This document shows positions 9,039-18,587 of a stretch of DNA of 64,000 bases, piece by piece; within the stretch, counting starts at the first letter, position 1, and each line of letters begins with the position of its first letter. The position numbers and the translations under genes are program-made. The notes beneath the pieces were generated by a model that was not told the DNA's origin, ran no database searches, and worked only from the letters and a program-made list of their open reading frames with translations. The stretch is from Gammaproteobacteria bacterium. GTDB taxonomy: Bacteria > Pseudomonadota > Gammaproteobacteria > Xanthomonadales > Wenzhouxiangellaceae. The stretch spans positions 54,868-118,867 of the forward strand of contig PXBD01000005.1 of assembly GCA_003565625.1 (NCBI GenBank), written 5' to 3'.

Positions 9039-9608
9039 TCATACAAGCTTGCGTTGCAGAAGATCGCGCGCCATGTACAGGGCGGCAATGCTGCGACCCT
9101 CGCTACAGTCTTCGCGCTGAATCAAGGTTACCAGGTCATCCAGCGGCCAGGTCACGACTTCCAACTCCTCCGGTTCGTCTCCGGGTAGCCGGGACGGATA
9201 CAGATCGCGGGCAAGCACAACCTGTGTGGTGTGGGTCATGTAGCCTGGTGCCATGCTCAGGGCGCCAAGGCCGTGCAGATCGCGGGCCGCGAAGCCACAC
9301 TCTTCCTGCAGTTCCCGATTGGCCCCTTCCAGCGCGGTCTCGCCCGGATCCAGCCGACCCTTGGGCAGGCAGATCTCGTAGCGATGAAACCCGCAGGCGT
9401 ATTCACGGATCAGCAGCACATGTTCCGGGTCGGGCATGGCGACCACGATGACCCCACCCAGACCGCGGCTGATCAGTCGCTCGTAGGTGCGCCGCTCGCC
9501 GTTGGAAAACTCCAGATCCACCTGCTCGACCTTGAACAGGTCGGCCGGTCGGCGCTCGCGTCGGTCATGAATCCGCGGCAGCGGACGATTGGATTGCATC
9601 GTCATCAA
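9039..9608 (-). CDS. nudE: ADP compounds hydrolase NudE (Nudix)
   Basis: Nudix box GRLDPGETALEGANRELQEECGF; NudE-like N-terminus. Confidence 0.88.
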   Translation of the reverse strand: MMTMQSNRPLPRIHDRRERRPADLFKVEQVDLEFSNGERRTYERLISRGLGGVIVVAMPDPEHVLLIREYACGFHRYEICLPKGRLDPGETALEGANRELQEECGFAARDLHGLGALSMAPGYMTHTTQVVLARDLYPSRLPGDEPEELEVVTWPLDDLVTLIQREDCSEGRSIAALYMARDLLQRKLV

Positions 9609-10377
9609 AACAGGATAGCACCTGGCGATGCAAAACCGGGTTGGCCGCCAGAATGGACGTGCTGTCGAGCCCGATCGGCTGTCCGTAAAGATCGGTTACC
9701 CGGGCCCCGGCCTGACGGCAAATGACGGTCAAAGCGGCAATATCAAGGATGTTGACATCACTCTCGATGACCACATCCTGACTGCCCTCGGCCAGCCGGT
9801 GATAGGAATAGAAATCGCCGTAGCCGCGACTGCGCGCCGCCCTGGCCACCAGCCGCCCGACCACCGACCAGCCGTCTGCACCGGCCAGGGTTCGCAGGTT
9901 GCCGAAGGAAATATCGGCCTGCTCGATGCGCTCAACCGGGCGCACCGCCAGTTCCCGGGCATCCATGCGGGCAGCGCCACCAGCCACGGCCCATGCGGTC
10001 TCGCCGAACGCCGGCGCAGACGACACGCCAAGAACCAGCTCACCCTCCACCATGAGAGCAATCTGCACCGACCAGAACGGCAGCCCGCGGATGAAGCTCC
10101 GGGTCCCGTCAATCGGGTCGACCAGCCACAGGCACTGACTGTCGCCGGCGTGGCCGTATTCCTCACCGAACACGGCATGATCCGGAAAGGCCCGGCCCAG
10201 CGTCTCGCGGATGGCGGCCTCGCACTCGCGGTCAGCCACGGTCACGGGGCTGGCATCGGACTTGTGCTCCACGGCCAGATCGGCAGCCCGGAAATACCGC
10301 ATGGCAATCCGGTCGGCAGCAGCCGCAGCCTCCCGCGCCACCTGCAGCGCATGCTCAAGGTCGAAAGATTCACTCAT
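9565..10377 (-). CDS. Inositol monophosphatase-family phosphatase, HisN-like (histidinol-phosphatase)
   Basis: MSESFDLEHALQVAREAA…; VFGEEYG, WLVDPIDGTRSFIRGLPFW, DVNILDIAAL motifs. Confidence 0.82.
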   Translation of the reverse strand: MSESFDLEHALQVAREAAAAADRIAMRYFRAADLAVEHKSDASPVTVADRECEAAIRETLGRAFPDHAVFGEEYGHAGDSQCLWLVDPIDGTRSFIRGLPFWSVQIALMVEGELVLGVSSAPAFGETAWAVAGGAARMDARELAVRPVERIEQADISFGNLRTLAGADGWSVVGRLVARAARSRGYGDFYSYHRLAEGSQDVVIESDVNILDIAALTVICRQAGARVTDLYGQPIGLDSTSILAANPVLHRQVLSCFDDDAIQSSAAADS

Positions 10378-10433
10378 CGTCGCACGACTGCTCTTGCCCT
10401 CATTCCTCGACTCCACAGTGTAGTGCAATCCGT

Positions 10434-11141
10434 TCAGAATCCGGTGGCACCACCGATGCGTAGCCGCACCTGGCCATCGGGCTGCAATTCCCCCAGCTCG
10501 GCCAGGGCAGTGGTCAGCTCGGAACGGTCCGCGGCGGCGCGCAGCCACAGGTCCGCGTCGTAGCGACCGGCCGCCAGCCCGACGCGACCGCGCACCAAGA
10601 TCGCAGCCGGCTGCAGCGATCGGACCAGGAGATGCAATGATTCAGCCTCTTCCTGGGCGACCAGCTCGATCTCGCCCAGCGACTCCTGGACAGCGCCAAC
10701 CAGACCCGCCTGGCGCCACAACACGCGTCCGCTGGCCCGCGGCGCCTGCCCGGGTCCGAACCGGACGGAATGCAGATCCAGATCCAGCTCGCCCACCGGC
10801 CGGGCCAGGATCAGCCAGTGACCAAGATCCAGCCGTTCCAGTTCCAGCCGGCCGCGCAACTCCGGCAGCAGCAACTGCTGGCCCGGCCGCCACAGCCCCT
10901 GCAACTCGGTGCTGCCGCCCCGGGCCTGCCAGTGCCAAACGCGTCCGCCACGCCAGCGCCATTCCAGCGCCAGCGGCTGCCAGCCCGGCTGCTGCCAGCG
11001 CGCGCTGCCCGACCAGATGCTGCCCCGCGCCTGCCCGAGCCCATCCGGCAAATCCAGCCGGGACAACACCAGCGTTGCCGGCAAGGTGACCAGGAACAAC
11101 AGGCCGAGAATCAGCGCGGCCACTCCAAACCATTTAACCAT
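10434..11141 (-). CDS. gspN: Type II secretion system protein N
   Basis: Single N-terminal TM, position at the end of the gsp cluster, GspN-like length and composition. Confidence 0.8.
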   Translation of the reverse strand: MVKWFGVAALILGLLFLVTLPATLVLSRLDLPDGLGQARGSIWSGSARWQQPGWQPLALEWRWRGGRVWHWQARGGSTELQGLWRPGQQLLLPELRGRLELERLDLGHWLILARPVGELDLDLHSVRFGPGQAPRASGRVLWRQAGLVGAVQESLGEIELVAQEEAESLHLLVRSLQPAAILVRGRVGLAAGRYDADLWLRAAADRSELTTALAELGELQPDGQVRLRIGGATGF

Positions 11142-11619
11142 CGCCGAGCAGGGTCAAACGCACGTTAACCAGACCGCCGCCTCGCCCGCGCTCCAGATCG
11201 AGCTGGCTGACCGCGACCGGATAGGAGGCAGCCAGCTGTTCCAGCCATCGCATGGTGGCGAGAAAATCGGCCTCGTCCAGCCACACCCGGACGCGGTCAT
11301 CGCCGACCGGCTCGATCCGGGTCAGTGCTCCGGCGAGGCCGGCCGCGCGAGCCGTCTCATCGGCCAGCCCAAGCAGCGAGCGACCGGAAGGGTCGCGCTC
11401 CCGATCAGCGCGTTGACGCAACTCGGTAGCCAGCGGGGTAACCGCCTCCAGCCAGTCCAGGGTTGCCTGCTGCACGGCCACGCGGTCGCGCTGCTGTTCG
11501 CGCGCCTGGAGCATGGGTTCCCAGGCCATCACGAACAGCAGCGCGCCCAGCACCACGCCACCGGCCAGCACGACCAGGGACCGCTGGCGGCCGTTCAGCG
11601 CCTCCCAGTAGGCCCTCAT
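11134..11619 (-). CDS. gspM: Type II secretion system protein M
   Basis: N-terminal TM after MRAYWEALNGRQRSL; gene order. Confidence 0.85.
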   Translation of the reverse strand: MRAYWEALNGRQRSLVVLAGGVVLGALLFVMAWEPMLQAREQQRDRVAVQQATLDWLEAVTPLATELRQRADRERDPSGRSLLGLADETARAAGLAGALTRIEPVGDDRVRVWLDEADFLATMRWLEQLAASYPVAVSQLDLERGRGGGLVNVRLTLLGDG

Positions 11620-12782
11620 CTTGCGGCCTCCTGGATCCGGATACGGCCGCTGGCACCATCACCATCGAGGCTGGCCGACTGCACGCTGGCGGCAAGATCC
11701 AGGGCGCGCAGCCGGCCCTCGAGTTCATCCAGACCGGCCACGTCGGCTGCGCGCACGCGCAGTTCCAGGGTCTCGTCGCGGTAGCTCATGCCCTGCAGCG
11801 ACACCCCCGCTTGCCCGGCCAGCACCGGTGCCGTGCGGTACATGAGTTCCAGCAGACCGGCCGACTGGCCGAAGCGCAGACGGCCCAGTTCCCGCGCGGC
11901 CAGCTCGCGGTGCCGACCGGCCGGGGTGACCCCGGGAAAGACATCACTGAAGCGCTCGTCGATGGCCGCCTGCAGGCTTTCACTGCGCGCCTCGAGCAGG
12001 CGGTTTTCCAGCCCGATCCCAACCAGCCCCAGCAACACCGCCAGACCCGCCAACGCCGCGACCAGGCGCCAGTGGCGATGCGCCGTCCGCGCCGAACCTG
12101 GTGCCCAGGGCCCGGTCAGCAGGTTGATCGGGGCCCGGTGCACGTAGTCGGCCAGAGTCTGCATCAGGTCGCCGGCGGCGGCTGTATCGACGTTACTGGC
12201 CAGCCCTGGAGGCACCCGCCCCCCGTACCAGCGCCAGTCTGCCGCCGGGCTCACCAGCCCGGCCAGCAACTCTTGGGCCAGGTCGCCCTCGAAGACACCA
12301 AAATCCCATTCACCCCAGCGCACCAGCACCTGGCCATGCGCTTCGGCCACGCTGACCTGACCGGCAGACCATGGCAGCGCCAACGCGTCCGGGCAAACCA
12401 ACTCGACCGACTGGCCGGCCAGCGGCGCAAGCAGGGCCTGCAGTTGAGCATCACCAATGACCACGCACCGGACCCGACCCTGGGTCGTTCGTCCGGCGCT
12501 GACCACATGTTCATCGTCGGCGGCTGCAGCCAGCTGTTCTTCGGCCGCCCAGCGCAAGGCCTGCTCCATGCGGCTGGCCGAAAGCTCCGGCAGATCAACG
12601 GTCAGGCCGGTGCAGCGGGCGGCATCGAAAAACAGATACACCGGCAGCCCTTGCGGCCAGTCCGGCTGCTCTGGATCACAGCTGCCGCTTTCAGCAAACC
12701 CACTCGCCTTGCCGACTACGGCCCAGCGCCAGCGCGATCCAGCGGCATGAACAAGCAGTTTGGGCTGACCGCGACGGGCCAT
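11616..12782 (-). CDS. gspL: Type II secretion system protein L
   Basis: GspL architecture (cytoplasmic actin-like domain, TM, periplasmic ferredoxin-like domain); ATGA overlap with gspM. Confidence 0.87.
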   Translation of the reverse strand: MARRGQPKLLVHAAGSRWRWAVVGKASGFAESGSCDPEQPDWPQGLPVYLFFDAARCTGLTVDLPELSASRMEQALRWAAEEQLAAAADDEHVVSAGRTTQGRVRCVVIGDAQLQALLAPLAGQSVELVCPDALALPWSAGQVSVAEAHGQVLVRWGEWDFGVFEGDLAQELLAGLVSPAADWRWYGGRVPPGLASNVDTAAAGDLMQTLADYVHRAPINLLTGPWAPGSARTAHRHWRLVAALAGLAVLLGLVGIGLENRLLEARSESLQAAIDERFSDVFPGVTPAGRHRELAARELGRLRFGQSAGLLELMYRTAPVLAGQAGVSLQGMSYRDETLELRVRAADVAGLDELEGRLRALDLAASVQSASLDGDGASGRIRIQEAAR

Positions 12783-12816
12783 GGCACAATCCTTACATCA
12801 ACAAGCAGCGGCGAAA

Positions 12817-13743
12817 TCAGGGCACGCCCTGACTGACATAGCGAAAATCATAACCCGCACCATCGATCGAGATCAGCCGAAAGACATCGCGCTCAACGCC
12901 ACCCAGCACCACCCGGGCCTGGGACAGGTACCAGTTGCTGGCCACGCGCAACTCCAGTTGCAGTTCAGCACCTGCCCGACCGGCGAGCTGCGGATGGGCA
13001 AGCACCTGGGCCAGGTCTGTGAAAGGCCCGTCGGCCAGCACCCGGCGGGCCTGCTCGATATCCAGCCCTGCCACCAGCGCTGCCAGCACAGCGTCGCTGG
13101 TGGTGTTGATATTGACCTGGAGCACGGGTTCGGGCAGTGCGGTGACGTGTGGTCGCAGGGCCTGGTAGACCTCGCCGTCGACGCTGCGCAGCCAGCGCAG
13201 TTCACTGACGTGGGCCAGCGCTACGCCCGCCATCCGGTAAGGCGGTTGCTGGGCGCGGTACCAGAAATCACCCACGCTGCCCGACCGCAGCGCCGTACCA
13301 CCTTCAATCCAGTCGGCCAGTTCGGCGGCTACCGCCGGCGGCTGCCCAAGCACTTCGAGCAGCCGCCGCAAGACCTCCTCGGCACGCCGCGCCCGCCCCG
13401 CCTCCGGGCTGGCCAGTGCATTCAGATTGAAGCGACCCTGCTGATCCAGCAGCCGACCCTGGACAAAACCGCCCGGCACCTCGAACGGCTCGGTCCACGC
13501 GCCATCGATGGCGCTGGCATCCATCCCCTCGGCCCGGGCCCGGGCCAGTGCGGAAGCAGCCAGAGCATCCATCCCGAGCACATACTGATTCGAGCGCTCG
13601 ACCGCGATCAGGGCTTCGGTCCGGGCCATGCTGCGCTGGGCTCGCTCCAGCAGACCAAGCGCCAGCAGCGTGGCCAGAGCCACCGCCACCAGGGCGATCA
13701 ACAGCGCGGCTCCGCGCTGGCAGGGAAACGTCGGCAGCCTCAC
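12817..13743 (-). CDS. gspK: Type II secretion system minor pseudopilin K
   Basis: CQRGAALLIALVAVALATLLALG pseudopilin helix; likely GTG start at 13743. Confidence 0.88.
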   Translation of the reverse strand: MRLPTFPCQRGAALLIALVAVALATLLALGLLERAQRSMARTEALIAVERSNQYVLGMDALAASALARARAEGMDASAIDGAWTEPFEVPGGFVQGRLLDQQGRFNLNALASPEAGRARRAEEVLRRLLEVLGQPPAVAAELADWIEGGTALRSGSVGDFWYRAQQPPYRMAGVALAHVSELRWLRSVDGEVYQALRPHVTALPEPVLQVNINTTSDAVLAALVAGLDIEQARRVLADGPFTDLAQVLAHPQLAGRAGAELQLELRVASNWYLSQARVVLGGVERDVFRLISIDGAGYDFRYVSQGVP

Positions 13744-14333
13744 AGCACTACGATCCGTTCGATCCAGCCGAAACGCCGCGACTGCAGGCGGTAACGCACC
13801 GCCACCGGCAACGCTCCGGGCTCGGCTTCCGACGGCCACTGTTCCCGCCAGGTACCGTCAGCGGTGCGGTACTCGAGGCGCCAGTCGGCCACTCCGTCCA
13901 GGACCCGCTCTTGCTGCATTGCGTCCGCGCCGGCACGATCGGTCACCGGCCAGGACTGGCGCATCAGCGTCTGCGCGCTGACCTGCCAGCCGAATCGCTG
14001 CAGCTGGCTGCGGCGCTGGCCCTGGGGATTACCCCAGCCGGCCCGCGTGGCCTCGAAGCGGTCGCGCCCGCCGACCAGCGCGGGCTCGTGCGCGCCATCG
14101 GCCAACCGCACCGGCCGGGTCACGAGCTGGCGCAGATCCGCCTCAAGACGGGCAATACCAAGCTGCAGTTCGGCCAGTTGCTCGCCGCGCTCGCGCTGCA
14201 CGAAAGCGGCCTCGGACAAGGCAGACAGGGTCAGGTAGACGCTGCCGGCCAGGATGGCGAACACGGTGACCGAAATCAGCACCTCGACCAGGGTGAAGCC
14301 GCGAGCAGGAATGGTGCCTCTCAAGCGCCTCAT
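13740..14333 (-). CDS. gspJ: Type II secretion system minor pseudopilin J
   Basis: MRRLRGTIPARGFTLVEVLISVTVFAILAGSVY prepilin motif. Confidence 0.9.
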   Translation of the reverse strand: MRRLRGTIPARGFTLVEVLISVTVFAILAGSVYLTLSALSEAAFVQRERGEQLAELQLGIARLEADLRQLVTRPVRLADGAHEPALVGGRDRFEATRAGWGNPQGQRRSQLQRFGWQVSAQTLMRQSWPVTDRAGADAMQQERVLDGVADWRLEYRTADGTWREQWPSEAEPGALPVAVRYRLQSRRFGWIERIVVL

Positions 14334-14722
14334 CGCGGCAAAAATCCGGTGTGGGTGAGGATGGGCGAATCCTGGGCCGAGCTTGCATAAACGGCAACAT
14401 CCACGCGGATCAACTCCTCGCCGGGCGCCAGCTGAATCAAGGCCTGCCAGGTCCACTCGCGGTCGGCCATTGGCTGGCGTCCCTGGCGACGTCCGCTCGT
14501 CGGCACTCCCTCCAGGCGCATGTCGGCAAGCACGTTGTCGGCCACCCACAGCGCCAGCGTGCGCTCTTCCAGCGCTGCCTGGGCGTCGAGCGCCTGCGCT
14601 CCGGCGCGGGCGAGTGCAGCCAGCGCAACCGCCACCACCACCAGCGCCACCAGCACTTCCAGCAGCGTGAACCCGGCCGTCGGCCGGCGCGCGAAACCAG
14701 TGGAGCAGAACCTGCGCAACAT
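14330..14722 (-). CDS. gspI: Type II secretion system minor pseudopilin I
   Basis: RRPTAGFTLLEVLVALVVVAVALAALA prepilin motif. Confidence 0.9.
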   Translation of the reverse strand: MLRRFCSTGFARRPTAGFTLLEVLVALVVVAVALAALARAGAQALDAQAALEERTLALWVADNVLADMRLEGVPTSGRRQGRQPMADREWTWQALIQLAPGEELIRVDVAVYASSAQDSPILTHTGFLPR

Positions 14723-14728
14723 CGCGAC

Positions 14729-15214
14729 TCAGCGTGCCGGCAGATCGATGCGACCACCCGCGCTGACCGCCAGCCGGGCGGCGCGGTCAGCCACCCGGAG
14801 TTCAAGTTCAAACGGCGTAAGCTCTCCGAGCGGCTGACAGACAATCTGGGGCACATCATCGGTATCCGTCAGGGGCTGACGGCGTCCCTCGATGAACAGC
14901 ACGGCCTCGGCTCCGGCCGTCCAGGCCCGCGGCCGACTGACCCCCTCACCCGGCAACGGCGCCCAGCCAGCCGACCCAGCCTGCCAGAAATCGAAGCCGG
15001 AATCGAGAACGCGGATACCGCGAGAGCGCGCCTGGAACAGGGCCTGCTCGCACTGCAGTTCGAGCAATCCGGCCAGCCGCGCCAACTGCTCGCGGGGTTC
15101 GTCTGCCGAGCCCCAGCGCCCGAGACTCAGAACCGCTATCCCGGCCAGCACGGTCCCGATGGTGACAACAACCAGCAACTCGATCAGGGTAAAGCCGCCA
15201 GGCCGTCGTCCCAT
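14729..15214 (-). CDS. gspH: Type II secretion system minor pseudopilin H
   Basis: MGRRPGGFTLIELLVVVTIGTVLAGIAVLSL prepilin motif. Confidence 0.9.
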   Translation of the reverse strand: MGRRPGGFTLIELLVVVTIGTVLAGIAVLSLGRWGSADEPREQLARLAGLLELQCEQALFQARSRGIRVLDSGFDFWQAGSAGWAPLPGEGVSRPRAWTAGAEAVLFIEGRRQPLTDTDDVPQIVCQPLGELTPFELELRVADRAARLAVSAGGRIDLPAR

Positions 15215-15663
15215 CAGTCGCCCCAGTTGCCAATTTCGGCGTTGATACCGTCACCGCCGGGCGCACCATTGGCGCCGAAGGTCCAGACATCAATCTCGCC
15301 GCGTACGCCGGGATACAGGTATTGGTACGGGCGTCCCCACGGGTCGCGCGGTATCCGATCGAGATATCCGCCAGGGCGCCAGTTCGGCGCCTCGGGCTGA
15401 CCCGAGGGCTGGCGCACCAGCGCCTCCAGACCCTGCTCGGTCGAGGGATACACGTAGTTGTCGAGCCGGTACATGTTCAGGGCCGTAACCAGGGCCTGAA
15501 TGTCTTGCTGGGCCTTGGTCACGCGGGCCCGGTCGGGCTCGTCCATGACCCGGGGAACAACGATCGCGGCGAGAATACCGATGATGACCACGACCACCAG
15601 GATCTCGATCAGGGAAAACCCCCGGGCCATGGCCGGATGGCGGGGTGCGGCTGAACATCGCAT
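15214..15663 (-). CDS. gspG: Type II secretion system major pseudopilin G
   Basis: MARGFSLIEILVVVVIIGILAAIVVPRVMDEPDRARVTKAQQDI…YPSTEQGLEALV…DPWGRPYQY. Confidence 0.95.
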   Translation of the reverse strand: MRCSAAPRHPAMARGFSLIEILVVVVIIGILAAIVVPRVMDEPDRARVTKAQQDIQALVTALNMYRLDNYVYPSTEQGLEALVRQPSGQPEAPNWRPGGYLDRIPRDPWGRPYQYLYPGVRGEIDVWTFGANGAPGGDGINAEIGNWGD

Positions 15664-15733
15664 TGACGTACACTCCGGACAGGATTGATCACAGTGTAGC
15701 TTCCCATCATACGCGCATGACCATTTCCCCCTG

Positions 15734-16462
15734 ATGCGCAACACCCGCATTCACATTGATGAACCCCTGCGCCCGGATGCCGAGCTCACCCTGCCGGCAG
15801 CCGCCGCCCATCACCTGGTCCGGGTGCTGCGGCTGCGGCCTGGCGACCGGTTTATGCTGTTCAACGGCGACGGTCTGGAATATCCGGGCGAATTGACCGA
15901 GGCTTCGGCCCGAGGGACATGCCGGGTGCGCCTGGGACAGCCGCTGGCCCGGTCTGTGGAATCCCCCCTCAACATCACCCTGGTCCAGGCCATAAGCCGC
16001 GGCGAGCGCATGGACTGGACCATCCAGAAAACGACCGAACTGGGCGTGAGCCGGATCCAGCCCGTATTCACCGAGCGCTGTGAAGTTCGGCTGACCGGCC
16101 AGCGGGCCGGCAAACGTCTGCGCCACTGGCAGCAGGTCGCGATTGCCGCGGCCGAGCAAAGCGGCCGGGTCCGGGTGCCAAGGATCGAAGCGCCGATCGC
16201 TCTGGACAAGATCGGTTCAGTTGCGGGCACCGGGCTGTTTCTGGACCCCGCCGGCGACGTCCGGCCCGGCGATCTTGGCTCGCTCGAGCCTGCAGACCTG
16301 GTGGTCGTCATCGGCCCCGAGGGCGGGCTCAGCGTCGCGGAGACTCGGCAGCTGAGGCAGGCCGGCTACTATGGCCTGCGACTCGGGCCACGCGTATTGC
16401 GCACCGAAACCGCCGGCCCGGCGGCGCTGGTTGTGCTGCAGACGGTCTTCGGTGACTGGTGA
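15734..16462 (+). CDS. rsmE: 16S rRNA (uracil(1498)-N(3))-methyltransferase
   Basis: SPOUT: VVIGPEGGLSVAET and GLRLGPRVLRTETA motifs. Confidence 0.95.
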   Translation: MRNTRIHIDEPLRPDAELTLPAAAAHHLVRVLRLRPGDRFMLFNGDGLEYPGELTEASARGTCRVRLGQPLARSVESPLNITLVQAISRGERMDWTIQKTTELGVSRIQPVFTERCEVRLTGQRAGKRLRHWQQVAIAAAEQSGRVRVPRIEAPIALDKIGSVAGTGLFLDPAGDVRPGDLGSLEPADLVVVIGPEGGLSVAETRQLRQAGYYGLRLGPRVLRTETAGPAALVVLQTVFGDW

Positions 16463-17109
16463 GCAGGATCCGTCGCCGATGGCTGGTCGCCCTGCAGCGC
16501 TGGATGCGCGAGCATGACCAACGCACCTCTTTTACCCTGCTCTACATCACCCTGGCGCTGGTGTTGTCGATGGCCATCTCGATCTTCTGGCTGGTCGTTG
16601 TGGTCGCCGCACATGGCGTTCTGGAGTACTGGACACTGGGAAAGACCGGCGCCCACGACCATCGCCTCGGACGCACGCTTTGGCATATCCGCCTCGACAT
16701 CATGCTGGTCCTGGCTGCCTTGTGGCTGGGCTTGTACATCGATCTGCTGTTTGGCGTGGCCGGGCTGGGCGCGGCAGCGCGGACCGGCGCCCAGGTCTCG
16801 GCCCGCGTCGTGGCATGGCAGCGCACCATTCGCGGCGTTCTGCTGAGTGTCGACGAGGCTGCCCTGGCCGCCAAAGCAGCGCTGAGCCGCTCCTCGCCAA
16901 GCGGTCAAGCAGCCGAACGCAGGCGGGCAACGCCCGCTCCACCGCCCTGGCAGCAGCCCTGGAGCTGGGGCGATCGCCTGACCATAGGCGCCGCCGGGCT
17001 GCTTGCCGGACTGATTCTTCTGACCCCGGTACTGACCGACCACGGTCCGGCCGAGGCCCTTTCCATCCTGGCCCGGGATCTGCACCCCTGGCCCGGCCCT
17101 GATGAATGA
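16459..17109 (+). CDS. Uncharacterized integral membrane protein
   Basis: 216 aa, several hydrophobic segments; overlaps rsmE (ATG/stop overlap) and prmA; no family recognised. Confidence 0.7.
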   Translation: MSRIRRRWLVALQRWMREHDQRTSFTLLYITLALVLSMAISIFWLVVVVAAHGVLEYWTLGKTGAHDHRLGRTLWHIRLDIMLVLAALWLGLYIDLLFGVAGLGAAARTGAQVSARVVAWQRTIRGVLLSVDEAALAAKAALSRSSPSGQAAERRRATPAPPPWQQPWSWGDRLTIGAAGLLAGLILLTPVLTDHGPAEALSILARDLHPWPGPDE

Positions 17110-18064
17110 ATACACCAGTGAGTACCCCGTGAGCACACGAGCATCATCCCCTGATTCTTCCGCTGCCGGCTGGCTGAGCCTGGAACTGGAAGTTCCGTCC
17201 GACCGGGCCGAGCCGGCCGAAGACGGTCTTTTCGAGCTGGGCGCAAGCTCGATCACCCTGCTGGATGCAGCCGATCATCCGCTGCATGAGCCCGGTCCGG
17301 GCCAGATGCCGATCTGGCCACGCGTGGTTCTGCGCGCGCTGTTCGCCCCGGACTCCAGCCGCGACCAGCTCGTCGCGGCCTTGAGCAAAGCAGAGATCAT
17401 CGAGTCGGCCGCCCAGGTGCAGTTCAGCGAGCTTGCCGAATGCGACTGGGAGCGCGCCTGGATGGATCGCTTCCAACCCATGCATTTCGGTCACGGGCTG
17501 TGGATCTGCCCCAGCCACATCGCGCCCGACCCTGGCTGGCCGCAGGTGATCCGGCTGGATCCGGGCCTGGCCTTCGGCAGCGGCACCCATCCGACCACCG
17601 CCCTGTGCCTGGAGTGGATTGCCGCGCAGGCCGCCGGCCTGGAGCGAGTCGTGGATTTCGGCTGCGGTTCCGGCGTGCTCGCCATCGCCGCCGCCAGGAT
17701 GGGTGCGGGCGAGATACTGGCCATCGACCACGACCCGCAGGCCCTGATCGCAACCATCGACAATGCCCGCCGCAACGACGTCGCAGACCGGATTCAAACC
17801 GCCACACCGGAGCAGTTTGACCAGCTGCGGAGCGGAGCCGGAACCTGCCAACTGGTGGTCGCCAACATCCTCGCCCAGCCATTGGTCGAACTGGCTCCGA
17901 CCCTCTCACGACTGGTCGCCCCGGGCCGACACCTGGTGCTTTCCGGCATTCTGTCCGAGCAGGCCGATCGCGTAGCCAAAGCCTATCGCGCCCTCGACCC
18001 TGCGCCGGATCGCGCCATCCGCGACGGCTGGGTACGCCTGGTGCTGCAGCGCCGACCCGCCTGA
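17102..18064 (+). CDS. prmA: Ribosomal protein L11 methyltransferase
   Basis: WLSLELEVPSDRAEPAEDGLFELGA…DPGLAFGSGTHPTTALCLEW…VVDFGCGSGVLAIAAARMGA. Confidence 0.95.
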   Translation: MNEYTSEYPVSTRASSPDSSAAGWLSLELEVPSDRAEPAEDGLFELGASSITLLDAADHPLHEPGPGQMPIWPRVVLRALFAPDSSRDQLVAALSKAEIIESAAQVQFSELAECDWERAWMDRFQPMHFGHGLWICPSHIAPDPGWPQVIRLDPGLAFGSGTHPTTALCLEWIAAQAAGLERVVDFGCGSGVLAIAAARMGAGEILAIDHDPQALIATIDNARRNDVADRIQTATPEQFDQLRSGAGTCQLVVANILAQPLVELAPTLSRLVAPGRHLVLSGILSEQADRVAKAYRALDPAPDRAIRDGWVRLVLQRRPA

Positions 18065-18105
18065 GACGCGCCCATCGCGCTCGGCCGCGCAGTACACTGC
18101 TCGCT

Positions 18106-18468
18106 ATGGAACTGTTCAAGGTATTTCAAATCGAGGCGGCGCACTTTCTGCCTCACGTACCCGAAGACCACAAGTGCCGGCGGATTCATGGTCATTCCTT
18201 CCAGATCGAGATCCATGTCAACGGACCGGTCGAGGAAAGCGCCGGGTGGGTGATGGACTTCGCCGATATCAAGCAGGCCTTCGAGCCCTTGTATCGGCAA
18301 CTCGATCATCACTTTCTCAACGAGGTTCCGGGGCTGGAAAACCCGACCAGCGAGAACCTGGCGTGCTGGATCTGGGAGCGACTCCAGCCCTCGCTGCCAT
18401 TGTTGTCGAAGGTGGTGATCCGCGAGACCTGTACATCGGGCTGCGTCTACACCGGCCCGGAAGCCTGA
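18106..18468 (+). CDS. queD: 6-carboxytetrahydropterin synthase QueD
   Basis: FQIEAAHFLPHVPEDHKCRRIHGHSFQIEIH…VMDFADIK…LDHHFLNE…NLACWIW. Confidence 0.95.
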   Translation: MELFKVFQIEAAHFLPHVPEDHKCRRIHGHSFQIEIHVNGPVEESAGWVMDFADIKQAFEPLYRQLDHHFLNEVPGLENPTSENLACWIWERLQPSLPLLSKVVIRETCTSGCVYTGPEA

Positions 18469-18587
18469 AGTCCCGACCCAGAACCGACCTGCAAATGAAT
18501 TTGCCCCCCGCGCCCGGAGTCCCTACAATTGGACGGCTTTCTCTATACCAACCCAATTCAAAGACTGCGCCAGGGAGAACCTAAGTA

